64,000 nucleotides of DNA from Lagopus muta (GCF_023343835.1 NC_064436.1:51621883-51685882), one strand, 5' to 3'; positions 1 to 13,692 are shown, counted from the stretch's first letter. A program made the numbers and translations. Notes: a model not told the origin generated them from the sequence alone.

Positions 1-1621
1 ATATGCAGAAGATAGATGCATTAGGTAGCTTCCAGCACTACATTAGCACTGAAGTCCATTAATTCTAATTATGTTTTGCATATAGAAAATATTAAAATGT
101 TTAAATTAATAAAGGGGAAGGGCCATCCTCTTGGCACTGTTTTTGCATATTAATTTAGTATGCTGTGAAGTGATCTGTGCATACAAGGAATATTCCTCGG
201 GCCACTGAAAATTGAGTATGTAAAGCTATTCTGGGGGTGGGGAGGAGGGGAATGCAACCACAGCCATCTCATAGCATCTCTGTTCATTACTTCATGGAAT
301 TTTGTTTTTATAGCCTTTATAGACAGAGATCATTAGCTTCAGGCATGAAGGTAGGATGGGAGCAATCTAGCTCAGCTGTGGATGTCATAAATATGGGTAT
401 ACACAAGAAGACTGCATAAAAGAAATGCTGTCCTTCTTTACTGTCTTCTATATAAGACAATATATAAGAATTATTTATTTCAATAATAGTTTAGCTCTTG
501 AAAATACGTTGGGGAACAGGACAATAAGAGCAAATCCCTGCCTGTGAGTCCACACTTTCATTTAAGTACAGATATTCTTAGGATCATTCTTGAACTTTTG
601 ATTCTGTCTTGGAGACCATTTGATAATTTCTGATTCAGCAATGGCCTGAAGCAACTTTTTTTCAATAAATTAAGTCACTCTGCAATGTTTTTCCCTTTGT
701 TGCTTGTTTATTTGTTTGCTTTCTATATTTGTACTGCATAAACTCCCTACTTTCAGATTTTACTTGTATTATTTAATTAAATCCAAGTGTGTAAATGTTC
801 AGGTACTATTTACTAACAATGGACCCCCAAAGTCAATTCCCTTATGTTATCTGCCAAAAATATCAAGTAAGAGTAATGCTGTTAATTTTCACTGAAGGCT
901 ATAATTTAATATATCCATAAAACAAGAAAACCCACCACAGCCAAAATATTTTATATCAGGCTTGGATCTTGAAAGTAGTGATCTATGAAACTGTCAAAAT
1001 TTAATAGAAGATAGAAAATGAATGTCTATTTTTCTGTATTTAGTTTAGAAATTTCAAACAGTGCTCAGATCCCTGCAGCAGCAGTTGAGATTTATCAACA
1101 GTTTCTGAGATCTTTCATGGGTATGTTCACACATACCCAGTTTTATGAAGGACAAATAACTGCTTGTTCTGTCTTCCTCTTGCTGGATGGAAAACTAGGT
1201 AGCTCTCCTCCTCATCATGTTACATCATACATGATCTAGTAATCCCTAGAAGGAAATAAGTACTTCAACTTGCAGTTTGTACTGTGATAATATAGTAGTC
1301 AATCTGTTCTACTGTGAGCCTAGGTCAAGCTGAAGTGTTTTCACAAGGAACTAATACCTTTCAAAAATGTATATAGGTCTATCCTAATGCTCTGAATGCT
1401 CTGCCGTACATTAACAAGTTAACACTGCATTTCGTCATTCACTTAAAGCATTCTATCCTGGCTGTTTCAACATTTTAAGCTCATCTATATGGATATAATT
1501 TTGTCCATTTGTACAGTGAGGATTTCAAGATTAATCTACAGCTTCCCCTCCCATATTTTATGCCAACCATGGCTTCTTAAAGGGTTTACATCCCACCACA
1601 ACATTTTTCATCTGACTATTC
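1..1621. other. Unique AT-rich DNA, no gene seen
   Basis: I recognise no repeat family, RNA gene or coding segment here. The open frames are short (at most 73 codons) and lack recognisable domains. The stretch ends where the 3' tail of a minus-strand CR1 begins. Confidence 0.6.
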
Positions 1622-2240
1622 TCAGAATCAGAATCATTTGAGTTGGAAGAAACCTATAAAAGTCATATAGTCTGACTCCCCTGCAATGAACAGAGACATC
1701 TACAACATCTAGATCAGGTTGCTCAGAGCCCCATCCATCCTGTCTTTGAATGTCTCCAAGGGCAACAGATTCCACCACCTCTCTGGGCAACTCGTTTCAA
1801 TACCTCACTACCCTTGTTCTAAAAAACTTTTTCCTTATGTCCAATACAAATCTCCCCTTTTTTAGTTTGGAACCATTTCTCCTTGTCCTATTACCACAGA
1901 CCCTGCTAAAGAGCTCTCTCAGCCTGTTCTCAAAGGGGACGTATTCCACCCCTTGTATCCCTTTTGAGGCTCTCCTCTGGACACACACTAGCAGGTTGAA
2001 ATCTCTCCTGTCCTGAGAACTCCACACCTGGACTTAGCACTCCAAGTGAAGCCTCACCAGCACAGAGTAGAGGGGAAGAATCACCTCTCTGGACCTACTA
2101 ACCACATTTTTTTCTGATGCAGCTGAGAATACGGTTGGCTTTCTTGACTGCCAGGTCTTACTGCTGGCTCATGTCTAGCTTGCCATCCACCAGTACCTCC
2201 TAGTCCTTTTTGGCAAAAGCTGTGCTCCACTCTTACATCT
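1622..2240 (-). mobile_element. CR1 LINE, 5'-truncated, minus strand
   Basis: Read on the minus strand this is the 3' part of a CR1 retrotransposon: end of the RT reading frame, 3' UTR and terminal tail. On the plus strand it starts with the inverted tail (TCAGAATCAGAATCATTTG). It continues through the usual CR1 3' blocks, such as ATCAGGTTGCTCAGAGCCCC, AATGTCTCCAAGG and CCACCTCTCTGGGCAA. A degenerate CR1 RT C-terminus is readable on the minus strand at 1797-2027, with FENRLRELFSR near its middle. The copy ends near 2240 in sequence matching the part of RT that encodes the LGVLVD region. The 5' end is truncated, as is normal for CR1. No target-site duplication is obvious. Confidence 0.92.
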
Positions 2241-5200
2241 CCAATGGAGGCAAATATGTTTATATACGACGTTCAACAAAATGAAGTTCTTCTGGAGACT
2301 TTAGTTTCTCCATCATCATGTGCTTGGAAAATTTGCAATTGCCTCTGATACTGTTTGTCACAAAGACTGTGTGGTTCATGCTAGAAGACTGAGTAGTTCT
2401 GGGATTTTTTAATTTTTATTTGTATTTTTTGGTCAAGATTTTTTTACTTCCCTTTGCCTTTTCTTCGTCTTCTAACTGCCTTTCAACTGCTGTTGCCGAG
2501 CGTCTTTTTGTGCTGGCCTCATGAAGAGAGCAACTAACTGTCCAGTTTAATAATTGAGTGGTTGTATATGTAATCAGAATAAATATGGAAAACAAAACCA
2601 GAAATACTACTGGGCATTAGAACCTGTGAATTGGCAGTATGCTTAATAATAATACTAAATAAATGCATTCTTCTTTTAGTTTGATATAGTTATGAATTTG
2701 GTGCACCAGAGGCACAAATTTAGTATTTCTAATTACTTTTTTTTCTCAAGAACTGGCAAATATTGATCTAATACTATAATCCTCTACAGTAAAGGTACTG
2801 GAAGAAGGTGTCTTAACAAAGACTGATTAGAACTCAATTTAACAATATTACAGTAAGAATGGTATGCATCATGGTAACCGTCATTACTAACTGTGCCTTG
2901 CAAAGTAATTGAAGCAGGTCTGTCAGTGTTTTAAAAATATTTTCCCAATATTTGAGGTATACTCAAATATGAGTCCCTACTCCTTTAATAATCAGTGGAA
3001 ACGCACATTTTAACTTTTTTTTTTTATTATTTGTTTCTAGCCAAATTAAACAAGATATTTTTGGCTTGTTTTATTCAAAGGTACACTAGAGGAAACTGCT
3101 GTGGCAGATGTACAGCTCATCTACATATTCAACTAGGAATTTGGCACATACTTTTAAGAACTGCTATGTCTACCCACAAAAAATGCCAACATTAGAGAAA
3201 ATAAAAATGGGACAAGCCAAGTGAAAAATAAGTGACATGATGTAATCCAACAAGATAATACCGCTTAGAAAGTAATCTATGCTTGAGCACAGTGTAAAAA
3301 TGCGGTGTAAAAAGCCTTTCTTTTTTTCCAAATGTAAACTATGGAAATATCTAAAAATCAAAAAGTGCAATTAAATATTTTTATTTTAAAAAATCCAGGG
3401 GATGTCAATAGAATGCAGAAAGACCTAAAAAGTAATAATAAATAATATGTATGTATCTTTAGTAACAGTGGCTCAAAGATGAGGCTTCCAGCTGTTAAAA
3501 TAGCATGCAGAAGCATTAGACTGCATCGCTTCATGTATTTACTTCATTTTAGTATCCTTAAAGGCATGCAGTCATACAGTATCAGCCTCAGAATGGAAAA
3601 AAAATGCAAATTTTGCCTACTGCAATAACTTCAACTTTGACTACATTCTGACAGATACTTTACCTATATGCCTTCAAAACTACAAAGAAGAAGATTTAGG
3701 AGGTAGGGAGCACTAATATATTCCAGATATTTTACCCAGTTTATCACAGAACTTTGATGTTTAGGGAGCAATTAAGAGATGGATAAAAAATACAAGAGAC
3801 AAAATAAAATTGACACACAAGGGAAATGGCAATGATTCTTAACCTTATTTTTTTTTTCCTTTTCCTCCATGTCTTATAGAATTACCATTTATCGAAGAAA
3901 AAGAGACAGATGCTACACGCCACAAAAAATTAAACAGAATTCACATACACTGAATAAGCCCTTTTTTTTCAGTTCCAAAGGAAGTTTTGTTTCTGGAAAC
4001 TTGCACAACTTTCACACAATTAATTTAATTAAAATGGAAAAACAGGCTCTGGAGTCATTTGAGCCTATGAATTAATAGCAGAAGATTCCAATAGACTGTT
4101 TTGGTTAAGGGCCAAAATTGATGTATTGCTGTGATTTCATTTCTGTGGGGAAACTAAGACCAAATTTGGCTTTACCATCAAAAGAAATCATTACAAGGCT
4201 CTATGGAAATATATAAGAGTAACGAGATAGAATCACTGAAATTATTTTTCCTTTTCTTCAGATTGACCAAAAGATTACCAAGAATTGTTAGCACTGTATA
4301 ATTCATCAAAAAGACTTTTATGTTATGAATGACACATTTAGAATCCAGTGTTTTCAAATCATAATTCACACTAACAAATTATATATGTCATCCGATTACT
4401 GACACAAATAACAATTACCATAAGATCTAAACCTAGGCAAATAGAAAACACATAATTTGTATATGAAAAATGCTAACACTCACTTTGCAAGATGCCCAAG
4501 CAATGTGCAGCTTGCACAAAATAATATGTGCAGAATATAAGCAGAAATTAAATCAAGAAATTGAGACTGAAGTTCTAATTCTTAAGCATTTGCAGTTTAC
4601 ATAATATTTATACATGAGTTGAGAAAACAGTGGTACAGAAATAGTCTTGTGAGCCCCTAGCTCTCTCAGGTAACCAAAGTTTAGTGTACACATTGTATTT
4701 TAAAAATAATTCTTGTTTCTACACCTGCTACCGCTGTTGGATCTTCTTTCTCTTACAAAATAATTTCCCTTGCATGGGAAATTTCACTGCATCTCGTATC
4801 ATTCATTTACTTTTACACTTAGATTAACCTTCAAAACAAATAATTATTATTTATGATACTCTCCTTTTTCATTTAATTAATTTTCAAAGATTTTATTCAA
4901 CTCTATTTTCTACTTTTTGTCACCTTTTATGTGGTTCTTTTGACAAGCGTCAAAGCTACTGCTACTTTTTCATCATTATAGTCATTCAGTTCTTAGAATA
5001 GTACACTAATAATCCTTTCCCATATTGAAAGCATTTCCAATTTCTGTCATTAATATGTTCAGCTTTTATACATTCTTTTTACACTACTAGTGAAAATATT
5101 GAATAACTTCTCCAAGGACAACCAAGGAAGCCATAAGGCTTCCGTATGACCCACTGACAGGTTTTGTCTGTCCTTGACAGTTTCCTATGAACATGTTTCC

Positions 5201-8200
5201 CAGCTGAAGGAATATTTTTCAGAGTTGTGTTTGCCAGTAACCTGAATCAGCTCCCCCAAACATTTGGCAATTTGCCTGTATTCAAGATAAGCAAGTTACA
5301 AAAAGAGCTGTTGTGTAGACAGAGCTAAAAACAGCTTCCAAGTGGGATTTCCCTTCTCCTTCACACAGTTGCCATTTTTTAGTTTGTAGTCACATCCTTG
5401 GTGTCTGCTTAAGATGCATTCATTACTGCTGAACTGTGGCTATGTTTGCACCCAGTCTTATGTAGGACTGGCCCTAATCTGCTGATATGACTTTGGAACT
5501 TGATTTTTAAACTGCTTCTCAATACAGACTTGCTGGATAGCCGTTGTATTATTGCTGGCCTTGGTTACATTTTTCTGGACATTATCATGTTGGCTTCTTG
5601 AAGCTAAGGCCAGCCTGCCTTTATGTGACTCCCAGCTGCTGGCTCACATGGCTTTTCCATGTGGAAAAGTCAGTCCTTGCCTTTACTTGACACTACCTAC
5701 AAGTAAAACATACATGAATAATGAAAAATTTAGCTTCCTAATGACCTTTACTGTCTGCAGTAATGTCTACAAATACTGGAGAGAACTTCTAGCATGGTAG
5801 TAGGATGGCTTTCAGAAATTTAAAGGCAAAAAATTGAAAGGCATATATCCACCAGGCCTACGTAAACTGCAGCTTTGATTTCATTTTTTTCTACTAGTCT
5901 TGAAATATTTCAGTAAAAAAATATGAATGCAAGAACACTGTGTTCAACCTTTCAATGCAAGATGATCTCTTTTCGGCTCTTCCAGGTAATTTTCAAAGGC
6001 AGTCCACACTCAGTCAATATAAAATAATTCAATGCCATACTTGAAACATCATCTTTAAACTATAACAGAAACAATTTAAAATACTATTTTATATAACTCT
6101 GCCTTGATAATTCAACATAAACTGTTAAATTATATGCAATATAATAAAATAGTGAAATAATAGCAATCCCAACACAATAAGCAGGTTAATTTAAGACAAA
6201 AACCATGACTTGAAGTCACAGTGTTATATACTTAAGAGGTATCCTTGAATTTAATGTGGGATGAGCATGAGAGGAAGGTGTTCTATCCAGACAGGATCAA
6301 ATCTGTTGCATATATTCGGTGGAATATTTTGCAACATAATGTATATTTTATCAGTCATTACAATAATAATAAAGAACAAATGAGTGAAAAGAAGACATTG
6401 CCCAATCTTTTTTTTTTTTTTTTACTAAATTTTTTACTGATAAATGCCTATAAACAAAGTGAAACAGATAAGCACTGAAAATTAGAAGACTACAGCCAAT
6501 ACAATTATGTTTTTGAAGGAATTTGGCATGCTTCAAATATGCTATATAAGGTTGATTCTGCCTTCAGTAGTCTAAATTAATGCAAATTTCACCACTTAGA
6601 TTAAATGGTGCAACACAGTCATTTCAGTAATTATTCTAGTATAGAAAGCTTTCCAGAGATTTGCCTTAGTTCATGTTTTCATATCTGTATGAAGTACCTT
6701 GTGATAAACAGCAACTGTAAAAATAAACATTTCTACACAAAAGAAGATAGAAGGCCACTTTGCTACAATATGTATAGTGTGTCATATAAAATATTTAAAC
6801 CCCTAGCTAAAACCAGTAAAGCTCTTTCCCCTTTGATGATAGACATTTGTGGTCAGTTTCATTACTCAATAGCGCTTTTTCTGTTGTTGTTTTCTTTTGT
6901 TTTGCTTACATATACGGACACACATACATATCCTGTTTTCCTGAAAGCCCATGTTATTAGTTCCCACGTTTGTTCATTTATTAGGAAGAATACAGTGCTT
7001 GAAGGCAACAGAGACTAATTAATTCTATGTTGCCTCTCTGCAGTCACAGGACTAGGCTCTTCAAAGTTTCTTAAACTGAGCTTTTAAATTTTCTTATACA
7101 TTGCAAATTTTTGCATGAAAGCACTTTCAGATTATTCTCTCAAGCAGCTAAACAAAATACATTCTCAGGCCATCAGTTTTGTATACTCCTGTAGCAGAAA
7201 TAAAAGTTAATGATTATAATCCCCAAGATTCATTCATTTACCTTCTCTAATCTGTGGCTTTTCAGTATTTCTGGCAATACATTAGTTTGTGCATGGGCAT
7301 CCAAGTCAGAAGTACTCGATTTTGCTCCATTTGCTTTTATTAAGATACTGCATTCATCTTGTGTACCAGTTGTCTATTTCTCTAACAAATAATCCAGCTT
7401 TGTAAACGCTATATTCATTCTGCTGTGCTCATCTCTGTGTGAGATCAGATAGCAAGCTGACCATTTCTTATGATCTGCTGACTGGATGACTATCAATGCA
7501 TTAATAATGAATGCTCAGCTGTGACGGGCTGGATAAATGGTTAACATAAATGGTATATAAATGCCCAGGCAATTCTTATGTGTTGAAATAGGGTATAGAA
7601 ATAATACCACACATCTGCCCATAAAGACACTTTGAAGACACTTCTGCTCACACTTGGTTTAGCACCAAGGCGTTTGATGTGCTTGCTTCAAGTAAACAAG
7701 ATTGAAATGCCATAATAACAAGTCAATTTAAACAGAATTGCTTGAGCAGTAAGGCCATTCATATCAGACGAAGGATGTGGCTGCAAACTAGCTCACTGCA
7801 CTGCCAGGTTGTGTGCTGAAAGCATGTGAGATTAAAGGTACTTATTAAATGGAAGTCATCTAAACACCAGCCAGATTTACTCAGCAGTCAGAGATCATCT
7901 ATAAACTAGCTAGAAAGAAAATTACTGCATTGTCACTTTTTGATGATTCTTACAATATTATTTAATAGCTTATATTCTCAGACCTTTTTTTTATATTGCA
8001 TATAGTCTACTAATTAATATGTGAAGCTTTCCATATCTGATTTGAATGATTTTTTGTACATTGCCATTATCCATCAGCTTTCTATTCTCAGTCCTGTTAT
8101 CTGTGCCAAAACTTTCCATCAGATTCTCACTGGACCAGGTGACCTCTGCTTAGAAAAATTTAAGATCTTCATCACAGCTCAATTTCTCTGAGCCCTTCCT

Positions 8201-9095
8201 GAATTGAATTGTTTCATGCCATGCTCATTTTAGGGATTTGATCCATTTAGGGATTTTAACATTGTAAAACTGACTCATCAGTTCAAATCAGCCAGAATTT
8301 CTTCTATAATATTTACTTTGTTAGAATCTAATTCTAACACCTTTGTTCTGTAATCACTATGCTACAAGTCGGACTCCCTTATTACCCTTAGGGTGATCAG
8401 GACTGGAATATAAGTTCCCTATACACTACTAAAGTGTGGTGAGGAAATTATAAAAGGAATATTTGCTGTTCCTTCAAGTAAGTTTTCTGAAGGAAAGTGG
8501 CTATGGCTGTTGTGGCTGGTGGGGTATCAGGGGTGCTGATGTATGTTAAGCATACTCTAGTGTGCTGTGACAGACATCTGTTTTGTTGGCTGGTAGTTTA
8601 TTGTATGGAAAATGTATATTCCATTTAAAATTGAATTTCTGAAGAAAAGGAATGAAGACTAACTTTGCCTTGTCTTGGTAGCTCTGCATTTTATTATATA
8701 AGTCATGAATCAGGGAGAAAAGATTTTTCCCTGATAATGACAGAGTATTTTCAGCTAGTGACATCTTCTAGAGTGTGAGAAGACAGATAAACATACAGCA
8801 GGCAGTGAAATTGCAACATGTGCAGAAACCAAAATGCTCCACTGATGCATTTCTACAGAAAGATCGAACATGGCAACCATGAATGTAGCAGGCAGCAATA
8901 GCAGGTTCAAACATAATCTGAATATGTTTTCCATCAATACAATAGACATTTTAGCTTACAGTTAAGTAAGTTCAAACTGGTATTTCATAGAAATTTTTAC
9001 AGGCAGTCATGTGAGGGACGTGAACACAGCACATAGACTTTCCTTATTCTATTCCTTACAGAGTTTTAAAGATTTCTCCCAGGACCTAGTAAGAA
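2241..9095. other. 6.8 kb of unique AT-rich DNA
   Basis: No gene, LTR or CR1 is recognised. Simple tracts include a T run at 6408-6423. The longest open frame (6605-7018 plus, 137 codons) has no recognisable domain, and its composition is ordinary for AT-rich non-coding DNA. The block at about 7400-7930 is free of repeats and rich in homeodomain-like TAAT cores; it is listed separately as a possible regulatory element. Confidence 0.55.
7400..7930. promoter_or_regulatory. Possible conserved regulatory block (speculative)
   Basis: This repeat-free block has a balanced composition and clustered transcription-factor-like words: GCATTAATAATGAATG, an E-box-like CAGCTG near 7515, GGTTAAC, and a TATAAATG at 7556. 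No alignment was possible, so conservation is inferred only from appearance. It could equally be neutral DNA. Confidence 0.15.
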
Positions 9096-9150
9096 TTACT
9101 GTGAGAGTGGTGAGCCAGTGGAACAGGTTGCCAACAGATGTTGTGTTATG
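9096..9150 (+). mobile_element. CR1 scrap, plus strand
   Basis: A short piece matching the CR1 3' UTR motif around 'gagagtggtgag..ctggaacaggttgcc'. The same motif occurs in the other plus copies at 18125-18160 and 28250-28280. Neither flank continues as CR1, so this is a decayed remnant. Confidence 0.55.
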
Positions 9151-10082
9151 AAAAACTACTAGAAATTTCACTTGAATGTATTGACAGAAACTTTTTCACA
9201 CATAATCAGAGGTATTAAACTGGTCACTCTCCCTTTCTGATTGTTATAAAACTTATCTCCTCACACTTTGGTGCTCTAAATGCACTCTAAAAATGAACAT
9301 ACTATCTTCTTTGATGATGTGCTCCCAACACCACCTCCTCCGGTCTGGCCATTGCCTTGTGCAATTAACTGGCTATTGCATTCAAAGCCTACAGATAACA
9401 TACAGAATAACAACCACAATACAGGTTCAAACTGAGTGTTGGAAGAACTGGTAGACAGATGTCCTGTTCAACAGCTGAGGACAATTGAGCATGCACCAGA
9501 AAATATCATTAATCATCTGACCTCGTAAATGATGAGACACCCAGAAGCCACTTAAGCTCTCCCTTCTTGACAGCCGGCTGCAGGACAATCCTCCTTGAGT
9601 AGGGATGCCTCTCAAGGTTATATGTGAGCAGAGATTACTTGCACCTCGACGTCAAGATATGCCTTGCCTATAGAGATCCTCAGTAAGTGACTAATAATTT
9701 AAGATTCCTGAACTTTTCTAAAATTGTATCTTAGATTGACTGTGTCATACAGTCCTTCAGATATAAACCATTGACCATGTTTCAGAAAAAGTTTTGATCC
9801 AGTCACACTAGGTTCCTCTGAGAAAGAGCTGAGAAAGCAAAGGCATCTACTCTGAGCTTTGTGAGGGTCTCCTAGCTGAGTGCATATATCTTGCATGCAG
9901 TCAATAATGAAGTGTATACTGCTATCTCAAATCTCATTAAGTCACTCTCTTATTTATGATTAAGCTTTGTTAAATCACTAGATTTATAAATAACCCCTCC
10001 TGGAGGTTGTTTGGTGATTTTTATGTGGTTTTTTTTTTGGTTTTTTTTTTTTTTTTTTACCTACAGGACTTAATATTATTTG
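9151..10082. other. Unique DNA with a T-rich tract
   Basis: No gene or transposon family is recognised. The part at about 9300-9700 is somewhat richer in G+C than its surroundings but has no open frame with a recognisable product. A T-rich tract (10 T, GG, 18 T) lies at 10029-10058, just before a CR1 tail. Confidence 0.5.
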
Positions 10083-10178
10083 AATATTAAAGGTATGGAA
10101 GGGGCTGGAACTAGATTACCTTTAATGTCCCTTCCAACCCAAGATATTCTATGAGTCTATGACTCTGTGATATTAAAC
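10083..10178 (+). mobile_element. CR1 3' end, plus strand
   Basis: This is the last ~95 bp of a CR1: GGCTGGAACTAGATTACC, then TCCCTTCCAACCCAAGATATTCTATG, ending in degenerate ATTCTATG-like units. Only the 3' UTR tail is present. A mariner copy begins 20 bp downstream. Confidence 0.88.
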
Positions 10179-10198
10179 GCTTCTAAAACTCTATTATA

Positions 10199-10714
10199 TG
10201 TCAGTCACTCTGAAAGTTATGCCTGCTATTTATTTCCATGTAAACTACAACAGATACAAACAGCAATAAACAGTATTTGATGGAGAAAACTCAGATACAA
10301 AACACAATGGTTTTTTCAGATTTTCAAGAGTAACCACCAAAAGCCTGCATTCTGTGCTCGAAACAATCTGCACCAGCCAAATTTACCCACTATCTCTGTC
10401 ACCACAGCTAAAACTCACTGCCCACCATCTCATTGTGCTCTCCATAAGCATTCAGCAAACATCAATGAATGTCAGTGGCTGCCATTTTTTTCTGCACGGA
10501 AGAATTCAGTGGCACACCTTTGCTTCATGCACACTTCTATGTCAGATGCCATTTTGTCAGACTGCTTCTCAGCTGCCATCTGTCACATAGCAACAAAGCG
10601 TAACTGAATATTGGTGGGAAGGTTCAAACTCTATTGACATACCACCAATATCTGTCTCTGACACTGTGGGCCAACATAATAATACAGGGGGCATTACTTT
10701 TGGAATTGCCCTCG
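10199..10714 (-). mobile_element. Galluhop-like mariner, internally deleted
   Basis: A DNA transposon of about 516 bp. The termini are imperfect inverted repeats sharing GAAAGTTATGCC (left) and the complement of GGCATTACTTTTGG (right). The element is bounded by TA at 10197-10198 and 10715-10716, as expected for Tc1/mariner insertion. It is too short for a full mariner transposase. By comparison with the 61.9 kb copy it keeps only a decayed N-terminal DNA-binding region, read on the minus strand, and lacks the catalytic domain. It is therefore non-autonomous. The family name comes from memory of the chicken Galluhop/Mariner1 repeats. Confidence 0.85.
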
Positions 10715-10716
10715 TA

Positions 10717-12841
10717 TGTTCTATTATCCAAAATAATACTACTACTGGGAAAAAATTCTGCTTGACATTTTGTGTTTTGACTGGCATTTGTTAGCTGCCA
10801 GCTGTCATAAGAAAGACTACAACACATGCCGTTAGCAGCATATGCCTTTTTGGGCACTGAATAGCATTTTCATATAAAAAAATCAAATGATCCATAACAT
10901 ATTACGCTGTCATCTAAAAAATGCATCAGAACTGTAACATTTTTCATGTTAATAATAAATTTTATTCCCCAAGGCTCAGTCTACTAAATTCTCACTACGT
11001 TCTGGGACATAATGAGGAAAGCATTTATTCTATTAATTGGCATTATATTTTTTCTGGTATCTCAATGATTTTTTTGCAGAAAGGGGATTCCGTTCTTCTC
11101 AAAACAATTGCAATGTTTCATTTTTGTGCTTTGCTACTCTCTGCTTTGTCAGATCAATCTATGTTTCCTTACCATACCATCTTCTCCATCATTTACTACT
11201 GTTAAACACTCCTCTAGTGAGATAGAGAAGATTGAATAGCTAATTTATTTTTTTTTTCCCTAGTCATTTGTTTCTTTCTTTGCAGTAAAGCATGGGAAAG
11301 GTTTCAGGAATGTATGGGTAAATGCAACAGTCATTTGCAGTTTTTGTAATAAAAAATCCAGAATTATTCTACTAATTATATTTACTTTTAACATTATTTT
11401 AGTAAGAAAAAGGTTCAGAAGTTTTGGTGCTTTTTGTGTTTATCCTAGATTATTCATATTTCACATACATGGAATTCTTTATCACTAGAAATGCTTGTGT
11501 TTTAATTTTTTTAAAGGATCATTATATGAAAATAGCAGCACTTCTTTTATTAAGTAAAATAAACTTCTTTTAGAAGTAGTGTTCACTAATATGTTCTAAA
11601 TGCTATTGACAGCAAAAAAACCTCCAACACTTTACTTACAAGAGTGACACTAATGGTGCTTAAAAAACTTACACTTTCATCTGAATTTTGTGGAATAAAA
11701 CATAAAAACTTAATATAGTTGCACTATGTGCCAAATTTACCTTTTCAGTTGAGAGGTACAAGTACTGTATGGAAACTCATTGGAATGAGAAATCTCTCTG
11801 TTTTTCAGCTAGTTAAAAATGTTTTTACCACATTGCCTGTCATCTTGAATCTTTTACAGGGATTCTTTAGAGGTAATTTTCTTTTGGGATGTAAACTGGA
11901 ATCAATATATACCATAGACTATCAAATTAAATTGCTGAATGAATAACATTTGAACTAATTTACACATAACCAATATGAATAAAAGTCTACAGTTCACGAA
12001 AGCACTTCTGTCAGTTTGGAAGATAACGCAAAGAAAATAGCAGTGATTAAAAAAAACAAAACAGCACTTTACACTAATTCTACTGACAGTCACAACAAGA
12101 CACCATTCTTTGCTCTGATGTGGAAGTTTGTCCAGTCTGATCAAGTCAGAAGGACTCACTGGAGCATAATAACCACATGCATAGAAGATCTAAACTCTGT
12201 TTAGCAACTTCATTATTTCGAAGTTAGTAGTGATTTCTGCACTTCTGCAGAAAACTTAAGAATTTTTAGTAAAAACTTATTTCCACATACTTTAAAGAAA
12301 GCCATATTCATTTAACATGTATTACCAAATTATCAATATTCATTATAATACATGCAAACAGTTTGTGTATTACTAAGTAATATTTGCTTATGGAAACTCA
12401 CATTTTTTATATTCCAAGAAGAACCACCTTATTACTTGTTCACAGGTGAGGGATACAGAGGAGGGCATTTATAATTTTTTTCCATAATTCATATTTTAGA
12501 AGTAACAACACAAAATAAAATCCATCTGGGAATCTGTTCCAGAACGTTATCTGCCTTTTAGTAGCTTTCTTTTTAATAAGTTTTACAAATATACTTGGAA
12601 ATCTCTGTCATACTGGTAGATTTAAAAAAGTATTCCACTTAACTTTCCAGCTAAGGACTATGAACATGTTAATGAATAATCAAAATTAAGAATGTTGAAC
12701 TTTTCAGACAGACATGAATTAATAAATCAAGCATTTCAAGTGAAATGGACAACTTATAAAGATAAAATTCTAAATGTGAAGTCTTATGGTTACTCATTTT
12801 TTTAATAATACACCTCCATTTATAATACCCACAAATATAAT
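10717..12841. other. Unique AT-rich DNA
   Basis: No gene, repeat family or RNA is recognised. Open frames reach at most 94 codons and show no domain. Confidence 0.55.
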
Positions 12842-12902
12842 AATCACAGAAACAAACAAACAAAAAGTTTTGGTTGAAAGCGACTTCTCGAGATTATCTA
12901 AA
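12842..12902 (-). mobile_element. CR1 3' tail piece, minus strand
   Basis: ATCACAGAAAC, then TTTTGGTTGAAAGCGACTTC and GAGATTATCTAA, match the start of a minus-oriented CR1 3' end. An A-rich (AAAC)n insertion separates the tail from the body. The same terminal block restarts at about 12905, so two CR1 3' ends lie in tandem. Confidence 0.6.
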
Positions 12903-13350
12903 GCAATCACAGAAAGCCTTGGATTAAGAGGCACATTAAAGATTATCTAATTCCAACCCATACCAGCAGCAGTGTTGCCATCCTCTATATCAGGCTGACC
13001 AAGGCCCTGTCCAACCTGGACTTGAATGTCTCCAAGGATGGAGCATCCACATCTTCACTGGACAACACATTCCAGTGCCTCACCACCCTCTGATCAAAGA
13101 ATTCCCTCTTAACAACTAACATTAATCTACTCCTTCCAGTTTTCTATCATCTGCAAAATTGCTGAGGGCTCTCTGTCCCATCATTCAGCTCATTAATGAG
13201 TATATTGAACAGCATTAGCTCCATTTCTGACCCTGGAATACACTGCCAGTGACTCGCCTCCAGCTGACCTTGGCCAAGAAAACATTGAGAAATGTGTCAA
13301 TTTCTATTTTGTTTGCCACTGAGTACCCCACCCCATTCAAAAGCAGGCTC
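12903..13350 (-). mobile_element. CR1 LINE fragment, minus strand, internal deletion
   Basis: It starts with the 3' tail (ATCACAGAAAGCCTTGG, CATTAAAGATTATC) and runs through the CR1 3' UTR to about 13138. It then jumps to an upstream part of the RT frame (CATCTGCAAAATTGCTGAGG, TTGAACAGCATTAGCTCC). The region between, encoding the RT C-terminus, is missing. The join lies near 13138-13145. The copy fades out in a TTTA-rich tract. Confidence 0.85.
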
Positions 13351-13369
13351 ATGTTTTCCATAGTATTAC

Positions 13370-13399
13370 ATTTATTTATTTATGTATTTATTTATTTTT
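13370..13399. repeat. (TTTA)n microsatellite
   Basis: TTTA units with one TATG interruption, followed by a pyrimidine-rich stretch to about 13435. Confidence 0.85.
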
Positions 13400-13692
13400 A
13401 CTTTTTCTTTTTTACTTTTTCTAATCTTCTTCTTTTATTTGTAGAATTTTTAGAATTTTATTTGTAGAGTAAAAAGCACCTGCTCCCATGGCTGAACAGA
13501 AACTGTGCTCCTTCTTCCAGTTCTTGCATACTTCTTTCTATATTTGAGTTCAACTGCAAGCTACTTGCTTACCTATGTCAGCCTCCTCCCACTATTGCCT
13601 GATTTCCTGCTTGTGGTACGAACACTTCTTGAGTTTGGAGGAAGTTATCGTTGAATATCACGCAGTCCTTAGAATATCTTCTCTGTTCAGAG

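Noticed and set aside
6605..7018. 137-codon plus open frame
   Set aside because: No domain recognised, ordinary AT-rich composition, isolated in unique DNA.
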